From: Clostridiaceae bacterium
GTDB lineage: Bacteria > Bacillota > Clostridia > Oscillospirales > Acutalibacteraceae
Direction of reading: 5' to 3'
Length of the DNA stretch: 17,755 nt
NCBI GenBank assembly: GCA_016295895.1
Contig: JAEDKI010000018.1
Coordinates: 1-17,755 of the forward strand
Part shown: positions 13,976 to 17,755 of the stretch, piece after piece
Layout: the number at the start of each line of letters is the position of its first letter
Numbering within the stretch: position 1 is the stretch's first letter
Position numbers and translations under genes: made by a program
Notes under the pieces: generated by a model
Seen by the model: the letters and a program-made list of their open reading frames with translations, nothing else
What the model was told of the DNA's origin: nothing
Databases searched by the model: none

Positions 13976-14373
13976 GAATTTGTTGCCGTTGTTTTCATTT
14001 CTCTGAAAAATTCAAACTTTTCTCCGTCGGCAATCTGCGGCTTTTCATCGTCCGTGCGGGGGATTTCATCGGAATTTGCGGCGTCAAAAACAAGAGAATC
14101 TCCGTCGATTTTGAAAACATACACCGCTCCGTCGCCTGCGGTGAGCTTAACGGCATCTGCTCCGATTTCATATGTTCCCGTGATGTATCTCTCTGCACTA
14201 TAGAAGCAGTCAAGAGAAAATCTGCCGTTTTCCCTCAGATAAAGCCTTGTCGGAATGCCCTCGGTGCTTGTTGTTTTGTAGATTGTGCCGGGGTTTATGC
14301 CTTTCGGGGCAGAAGAACACGAGCCGAGAAGAAGAATCAATGCGGCGATGAGAACGCAGAGCAGTTTTTTCAT
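13972..14373 (-). CDS. Small lipoprotein of unknown function
   Basis: The 133-residue protein has a lipoprotein signal: MKK, a hydrophobic core, and the lipobox LGSC with Cys19. The mature part begins SSAPKGINPGTIYK and has a beta-rich pattern: RLYLRENGRFSLDC, YITGTYEIGADAVKLT and GAVYVFKIDGDSLVFD. This resembles small Firmicutes lipoproteins with a 'grow line, show value' beta-sheet fold (expression such as G-x-Y-x-I-x-G-D-x-L-x-F). It is expected on the outer face of the membrane. AAAGGAC is the RBS. No clear promoter fits in the short gap after the yitT hairpin, so it may depend on read-through. The gene's 3' end carries the yebC -35 box. Confidence 0.8.
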   Translation of the reverse strand: MKKLLCVLIAALILLLGSCSSAPKGINPGTIYKTTSTEGIPTRLYLRENGRFSLDCFYSAERYITGTYEIGADAVKLTAGDGAVYVFKIDGDSLVFDAANSDEIPRTDDEKPQIADGEKFEFFREMKTTATNS

Positions 14374-14390
14374 ATTATGTCTGTCCTTTC

Positions 14391-14432
14391 AAAAAAAGAA
14401 TGATTTCGCCGAGCCGTTTTCAGCCCGGCGAA
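14391..14432 (-). terminator. Hairpin after yitT: weak terminator or attenuator
   Basis: TTCGCCG and CGGCGAA (14426-14432 and 14405-14411) flank an inner GGC/GGCT pairing. A run of seven T follows on the minus strand (14391-14397), but seven bases beyond the stem. The offset predicts incomplete termination, and the lipoprotein gene starts only 18 bases further on. Confidence 0.6.
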
Positions 14433-14435
14433 GCC

Positions 14436-15293
14436 TCAGATTGATTTATTGAAACCGTTGCCGAGTATTTCGTTTGCTTCGCTGACAATGATAAATGTTT
14501 CGCTGTCAATTGATTTGACCGTTTTGAGAATTCCCGAAATTTCCGCTTTTCTCGCAACGCAGAGCAGAATGCTTTTCTCCTGACCCGTGTAAGCACCGAT
14601 AGCTGGAATGATTGAAACGCCTCGTCTTGACGAGCCGACAATTCCCTTTGAAACCTCGTCCGCCTTGTCGGTTACAATCATAAGCATTTTGCCGTTGCCC
14701 GTGCCGTAAATCATGGCGTCAATGACCTTAGTGCTGACAAAAATCAGAATTATCGCATAAAGACCGCTCTCAATGCTCTTGAAAACAAGCATTCCCGAAC
14801 CGACAACCATTGCATCGGCAATCAAAACGACCGTTCCGACTGTGATATGGGGGAATTTTTTGTGAACAAGCCTTGCAACGATGTCCGTGCCGCCGCTCGT
14901 TGCGCCCGTTATCATAATCAGTCCGAGCCCCGCACCCTGAAGCAGACCGCAGAAAAGAGCGGCAAGGATTCTGTCGCCCGTGTATGCGGGCATGAAGATT
15001 GAAAACACATCAAGAGCCGCCGAAAGCACGACCGTGACCCAGAGCGTTCTTGCAACAAGCCTTTTGCCGAGAAAAATCCACATAAGAATCAGCAGGGGAA
15101 TGTTCAGCACAAGGTTGACCGTTCCGACAGGCAGATTGAAAAGATGATTCAGTATGACCGCAATGCCCGTAACTCCGCTCTGAGCTATTGAATTAGGAAT
15201 TGAGAAGCTGTTAACGCCTATTGCGTAGAGCGAACAGCCGATGAACCACATAAGGTTATTTTTAAGAATCTCTAACACATTTTCTTTTTTCAT
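14436..15293 (-). CDS. YitT-family membrane protein (DUF161 plus C-terminal DUF2179)
   Basis: The 285-residue protein has about five to six helices in its first 190 residues: LMWFIGCSLYAIGVNSF, GVTGIAVILNHLFNLPVG, LVLNIPLLILMWIFLG, ALFCGLLQGAGLGLIMITGATSGGTDIVA and LYAIILIFVSTKVIDAMIYG. A soluble domain of about 80 residues follows (KMLMIVTDKADEVSKGI, VARKAEISGILKTVKSID). This is the standard YitT layout. The transported molecule is not established for the family. GGAG lies 7 bases before the ATG. The gene starts 12 bases after mrnC and belongs to the obgE-mrnC transcript. Confidence 0.92.
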   Translation of the reverse strand: MKKENVLEILKNNLMWFIGCSLYAIGVNSFSIPNSIAQSGVTGIAVILNHLFNLPVGTVNLVLNIPLLILMWIFLGKRLVARTLWVTVVLSAALDVFSIFMPAYTGDRILAALFCGLLQGAGLGLIMITGATSGGTDIVARLVHKKFPHITVGTVVLIADAMVVGSGMLVFKSIESGLYAIILIFVSTKVIDAMIYGTGNGKMLMIVTDKADEVSKGIVGSSRRGVSIIPAIGAYTGQEKSILLCVARKAEISGILKTVKSIDSETFIIVSEANEILGNGFNKSI

Positions 15294-15305
15294 AGCTTTT
15301 CTCCG

Positions 15306-15707
15306 TCAATCCTCGGCTTCACGGCTGATAATGCCGTAAAGATAATTGATTCTGTCGGTATTTCCTTTCAGATAAAGCCAACCGAAAAGGGATTCAAGCC
15401 CTGTTGCGTAGTGATAATCTGCGCTTGAAGCATTTTTCGGTATACCGCCCGTATGAGCGTTGCGCCCACGCTTAAAAACCGCCGTTTCCTCCTCGGTAAG
15501 CTCGGGGAGCAGGAGCTTTGCGGCTTTTGCCTGAGCGGCGGCGCAGACCTTTTTTGCCGCCATCGGATGCAGAGCACCGACGGGACGGTTTGCACCGCAA
15601 AGAAGCTCGCTTCTGACAAGCAGGTCAAACACCGTGTCCCCGACAAAAGCCAACGCAAGCGGGCTGAATGCCGAAACATCGGCGCCTTTTTCAAGCAATG
15701 AATTCAT
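15306..15707 (-). CDS. mrnC: Mini-ribonuclease III
   Basis: The 133-residue protein contains only the RNase III catalytic domain and no double-stranded-RNA-binding domain. It shows LALAFVGDTVFDLLVRSEL (18-36, acidic Asp24 and Asp28), FKRGRNAHTG..PKNASSADYHYATGLESLFGWLYL (78-113), and a final YGIISREAE. In Firmicutes this enzyme matures the ends of 23S rRNA. GGAGG lies 7 bases before the ATG. It follows obgE by 16 bases. In Bacillus it sits next to cysS, so linkage to obgE is a lineage feature. Confidence 0.92.
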   Translation of the reverse strand: MNSLLEKGADVSAFSPLALAFVGDTVFDLLVRSELLCGANRPVGALHPMAAKKVCAAAQAKAAKLLLPELTEEETAVFKRGRNAHTGGIPKNASSADYHYATGLESLFGWLYLKGNTDRINYLYGIISREAED

Positions 15708-15723
15708 TCCTCACCCTCCGCAA

Positions 15724-16995
15724 TCAGTTGACAAAGTCAAATTCAAGGTCATATATTGAAACCGTATCGCCCTCGTTGATGCCTTTTTCACGCAGAGCGT
15801 CGATAATTCCGCTTGAGTTAAGCACTCTTTGGAAATATTGGAGAGATTCGTAATCGTCAAGGTCGGTGCGCTGAAGAATTTTGAGAAGCCACGGCGCTTC
15901 AACGAAATAAACATCATCCTCAACATGAATGCTGAAGCCCTTATCCTGCTGTTTTTCAAACAGCTCAACGGGGATTGACTCCGTTTCATATTTTTTGATG
16001 GGCGGCAAGGTCTGAAGCTTGTTCCAGACTGCGCTTATCAGCTCGCTTGTGCCCTCGGCAATCGGGGCGCACATGGTATGATATTCATAACCGTTTTCGG
16101 CAAAATATTTTTCAAGCCTTTCAAGCTGTTCATCGCTCGCAAGGTCGATTTTGTTGGCAACAACGATTTGCGGACGCTTTGCAAGCTCAGGGTCGAATTT
16201 TTCAAGCTCCTTGTTTATGATTTCAAAATCTTCAATCGGGTCTCTGCCCTCACTGCCTGCGGCGTCAATAATGTGAACCAGCAAACGGCAACGGTCAACA
16301 TGGCGAAGAAATTCGTGGCCGAGCCCGACTCCGTCTCCTGCACCCTCGATAAGACCGGGAATATCCGCCATAACAAACGAACTGCCCTCGCCGAGCGACA
16401 CAACGCCGAGCACGGGGGTGATGGTGGTGAAATGATAATTCGCAATTATAGGCTTTGCTTCGCTGACAACCGAAACAAGGGTTGATTTACCGACATTCGG
16501 GAAACCGAGCAGACCGACATCGGCAAGAAGCTTCAGCTCAAGGCTGACCTCCCATTCCTCGCCGGGAGTGCCGTTCTTTGCGAATCTCGGCACCTGCCTT
16601 GTCGGGGTTGCAAAATGGGGATTGCCCCAACCGCCTCTGCCGCCCTTTGCGGCAATAAAAGGCTCGTCGCCCGACATATCTGCCATAACTGCACCGCTTT
16701 CGGTTTCTCTGATAATCGTTCCTCTCGGAACTCTGATTATCAGATCCTCGCCCCGTCTGCCGTTCTTGCGTCCGCCCGAGCCGTTTTCGCCGTTCGGAGC
16801 GGTATATTTGCGTTTGTATCTGAAATCGGCAAGGGTTGCAAGGTTATCGTCAACCTGAAAGACGATGTTGCCGCCTCTGCCGCCGTCGCCGCCGTCAGGT
16901 CCGCCTGCGGCAACATATTTCTCTCTGCGGAAGCTGACGGCTCCGTTGCCGCCGTTGCCCGCCTTGATTTTAATTTTTGCAATGTCAACAAACAT
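15724..16995 (-). CDS. obgE: Obg-family GTPase ObgE/CgtA with C-terminal OCT domain
   Basis: The 423-residue protein has all three Obg domains. The glycine-rich Obg domain (1-157) has GGNGAVSFRREKYV and PDGGDGGRGGNIVF. The GTPase domain carries G1 GFPNVGKST (164-172), G2 FTTITP (189-194), G3 DIPG (211-214) and G4 NKID (281-284). The OCT domain (about 340-423) is typical of Firmicutes Obg and has PWLLKILQRTDLDDYESL. It is an essential GTPase of 50S ribosome assembly and stress control. The RBS TTAGGA is weak. It has its own promoter and heads the obgE-mrnC-yitT operon. Confidence 0.96.
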   Translation of the reverse strand: MFVDIAKIKIKAGNGGNGAVSFRREKYVAAGGPDGGDGGRGGNIVFQVDDNLATLADFRYKRKYTAPNGENGSGGRKNGRRGEDLIIRVPRGTIIRETESGAVMADMSGDEPFIAAKGGRGGWGNPHFATPTRQVPRFAKNGTPGEEWEVSLELKLLADVGLLGFPNVGKSTLVSVVSEAKPIIANYHFTTITPVLGVVSLGEGSSFVMADIPGLIEGAGDGVGLGHEFLRHVDRCRLLVHIIDAAGSEGRDPIEDFEIINKELEKFDPELAKRPQIVVANKIDLASDEQLERLEKYFAENGYEYHTMCAPIAEGTSELISAVWNKLQTLPPIKKYETESIPVELFEKQQDKGFSIHVEDDVYFVEAPWLLKILQRTDLDDYESLQYFQRVLNSSGIIDALREKGINEGDTVSIYDLEFDFVN

Positions 16996-17035
16996 AATTT
17001 TTCCTAACCTTTATATTAATAATCCCAATAATATT

Positions 17036-17064
17036 ATTATACACAGCTTTTTGCCGATTTACAA
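17036..17064 (-). promoter_or_regulatory. Promoter of the obgE-mrnC-yitT operon
   Basis: On the minus strand TTGTAA (17059-17064) and TATAAT (17036-17041) are spaced by exactly 17 bases. The predicted leader is about 35 bases and AT-rich. Confidence 0.75.
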
Positions 17065-17082
17065 TAGCAATATTGCAAAATA

Positions 17083-17113
17083 AAATCCGGCCTGCACACA
17101 ACAGACCGGATTT
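17083..17113 (-). terminator. Terminator of the 34-residue peptide gene
   Basis: In minus-strand RNA AAATCCGGTCTG pairs with CAGGCCGGATTT (12 bp, one U-G) around TTGTGTG, followed by TATTTT. It separates the micro-gene from obgE, whose -35 box lies about 20 bases further on. Confidence 0.8.
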
Positions 17114-17162
17114 CGGATAAAGGAAGAAAGAAGTTCACTTGTTATATATGTAAATCGGGTGT

Positions 17163-17267
17163 TCAGCGAAGCTCTTTGCAGTCGTTCTCACCCGAAACAA
17201 CGCAGACTGCAAGTGTTGCGATCAGTGCCGAAGCAAGCAGAGCGCAGATAATCAAAGTTTTAATCAT
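17163..17267 (-). CDS. 34-residue single-helix membrane peptide, paralogue of the 32-residue peptide
   Basis: The gene runs from ATG at 17267 to TGA at 17163. An AAGGGGG ribosome binding site is centred 9 bases upstream (17277-17281) and a terminator lies about 50 bases downstream. The product begins MIKTLIICALLASALIATLA, continues with VCVVS, and has a mixed polar tail (GENDCKELR). The core SALIATLAVCVVSGEND matches SALAATLTVCVLSDKND of the product at 12876-12974 at 11 of 17 positions, including the shared VCV and ND. A strong 17-bp leader hairpin lies just before it. The helix and short tail could form a membrane-embedded peptide; function unknown. A lipoprotein-signal-only remnant was considered, but no lipobox fits. 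Confidence 0.75.
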   Translation of the reverse strand: MIKTLIICALLASALIATLAVCVVSGENDCKELR

Positions 17268-17295
17268 TTGGTTTGTCCCCCTTTGAGTTTTCGGC

Positions 17296-17335
17296 AAAGC
17301 AGGGGAAGCACCGTTGCGAACGGCGCCTCTGCTTT
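17296..17335 (-). promoter_or_regulatory. Long leader hairpin before the 34-residue peptide gene
   Basis: In minus-strand RNA AAAGCAG then AGGCGCCGTT pair with AACGGTGCTT then CTGCTTT (17 bp with two G-U pairs), with a CGC loop and a three-base CCC bulge. There is no T-run after it, so it is not a simple terminator. Its 3' side ends about 30 bases before the ATG, near the RBS. Confidence 0.6.
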
Positions 17336-17415
17336 CCGTTTCTTTTGTCCCTTCGTTATATAAGTGTTGCGAAAAACGGATTTTGTTGCATTAAAAAAAG
17401 AAAAAAACAAAAAGG

Positions 17416-17636
17416 GGGGCTGTCTCAATAAGATGAAGAAGCCGCTTTCTTCCGACGAAGGCGTATCAAGATACTCCGAGTCGGAAAAAACGGCTAAAAA
17501 GGAACAATATAAAATACAATTCTTCAATAAAGATTAAAAACAACCTGCATTACGATACAGAATCGACAATACAAGTTGCTTTTTTATTATCCTGTTAAAT
17601 TTGTTCCTTTTGTTCTTCGCTTAGTGAGACAGTCCC
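17416..17636. mobile_element. MITE-like element, copy 2, with terminal inverted repeats and two hairpins
   Basis: The left end GGGGCTGTCTCAATAAG (17416-17432) is the inverse of the right end CTTAGTGAGACAGTCCC (17620-17636), with 15 of 17 pairs matching. Inside are one hairpin at 17440-17495 (AGCCG...TTCCGAC with GTCGGAA...CGGCT) and another at 17541-17578 (CAACCTGCATTACGAT with CGACAATACAAGTTG). It encodes no transposase; the frame across 17264-17527 looks spurious. Terminal repeats of this GGG-CTGTCTCA type occur in several IS groups, and I cannot assign a family. A target-site duplication is not clear. It occupies most of the 372-base gap between the micro-gene and the argD-like gene, leaving only AT-rich spacer and the leader at 17268-17415. 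Confidence 0.7.
17535..17590. terminator. Bidirectional terminator-like hairpin inside the mobile element
   Basis: The hairpin at 17541-17578 is followed by TTTTTT on the plus strand (17580-17585). On the minus strand it is followed by TTGTTTTTAAT (starting about 17545 downward). It lies about 60 bases after the stop of the argD-like gene and could end that transcript. Confidence 0.6.
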
Positions 17637-17639
17637 AAG

Positions 17640-17755
17640 TTATTCATTAATAGCTTCGATAAGCTTATCAATGGCAAGCTCAAGCAGTTCAAAGGGAATA
17701 TTGAGCGGAGGAAGCAGGCGAACCTTGGTTTTTGCGCTGATAACAAGCACGCCCT
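17640..17755 (-). CDS. argD: Class-III aminotransferase C-terminus, probable acetylornithine aminotransferase (partial)
   Basis: Only the last 37 codons and the stop (17640-17642) are in the window; the rest lies to the right. The frame reads GVLVISAKTKVRLLPPLNIP followed by FELLELAIDKLIEAINE. The pattern VRLLPPLNI-x-x-E-x-x-x-A-x-x-x-L is the typical C-terminal end of acetylornithine/succinylornithine aminotransferases, which use pyridoxal phosphate in arginine synthesis. Other class-III aminotransferases (e.g. ornithine or GABA types) cannot be excluded from this short stretch. The stop codon lies four bases from the end of the MITE-like element. Confidence 0.75.
   Translation of the reverse strand, partial: GVLVISAKTKVRLLPPLNIPFELLELAIDKLIEAINE

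Noticed and set aside
17264..17527. Minus-strand 87-codon frame upstream of the 34-residue peptide
   Set aside because: It begins inside the MITE-like element, crosses AT-rich spacer and the leader hairpin, and its composition is not protein-like. The micro-gene in another frame has better signals.

Overview
The window looks like chromosomal DNA from a low-to-moderate GC Gram-positive anaerobe of the class Clostridia, probably a gut Ruminococcaceae/Oscillospiraceae-type bacterium. This rests on strong GGAGG-type ribosome binding sites, sigma-A-like promoters, TTG starts, DUF5685 and YitT family proteins, InlB-type surface repeats, and the ObgE/Mini-RNase III/YebC housekeeping genes. No tRNA, rRNA, CRISPR array or intact transposase was seen. 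All identifications come from reading the sequence and are not backed by database searches.

Layout: (1) 1-2696 (+) is the 3' part of a large surface protein with InlB/Listeria-Bacteroides-like repeats, followed by a strong terminator. (2) 6459-2887 (-) is a three-gene glycoside operon: a Gfo/Idh/MocA protein of GH109 type, a BadF/GlcNAc-kinase-type sugar kinase, and a GH4 6-phospho-glycosidase. It appears to be terminated by a hairpin belonging to a degenerate mobile element. (3) 8599-6545 (-) is a three-gene cluster of unknown role: a DUF5685 protein, a J-domain-like protein lacking HPD, and a polytopic membrane protein. (4) 8875-12804 (+), divergent from cluster 3, is a sugar operon: a sugar isomerase/epimerase TIM barrel fused to a Gfo/Idh/MocA dehydrogenase, a second Gfo/Idh/MocA dehydrogenase, and a D-mannonate-oxidoreductase-like SDR. 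(5) 12876-17267 (-) holds housekeeping genes (yebC, a small lipoprotein, yitT, mrnC, obgE) bracketed by two tiny genes that were not in the supplied ORF set. (6) 17416-17636 is a MITE-like element lying against the 3' end of an argD-like aminotransferase.

Functional reading: two of the sugar loci use NAD-dependent redox chemistry. GH4 and GH109 both hydrolyse glycosides by transient oxidation, and the fused isomerase-dehydrogenase has the domain pair expected for 3-keto-glycoside chemistry. The window may therefore represent an intracellular, oxidoreductive glycoside-degradation island. No transporter or regulator gene is visible in it.

The most unusual observations are: (a) two paralogous 32- and 34-residue single-helix membrane peptides, each with its own ribosome binding site and terminator; (b) two diverged copies of one hairpin-rich repeat, at opposite ends of the window in opposite orientation, each placed at the 3' end of a minus-strand gene; (c) the isomerase-dehydrogenase fusion; (d) the GH109/kinase/GH4 operon; and (e) the DUF5685/degenerate-J/membrane cluster.
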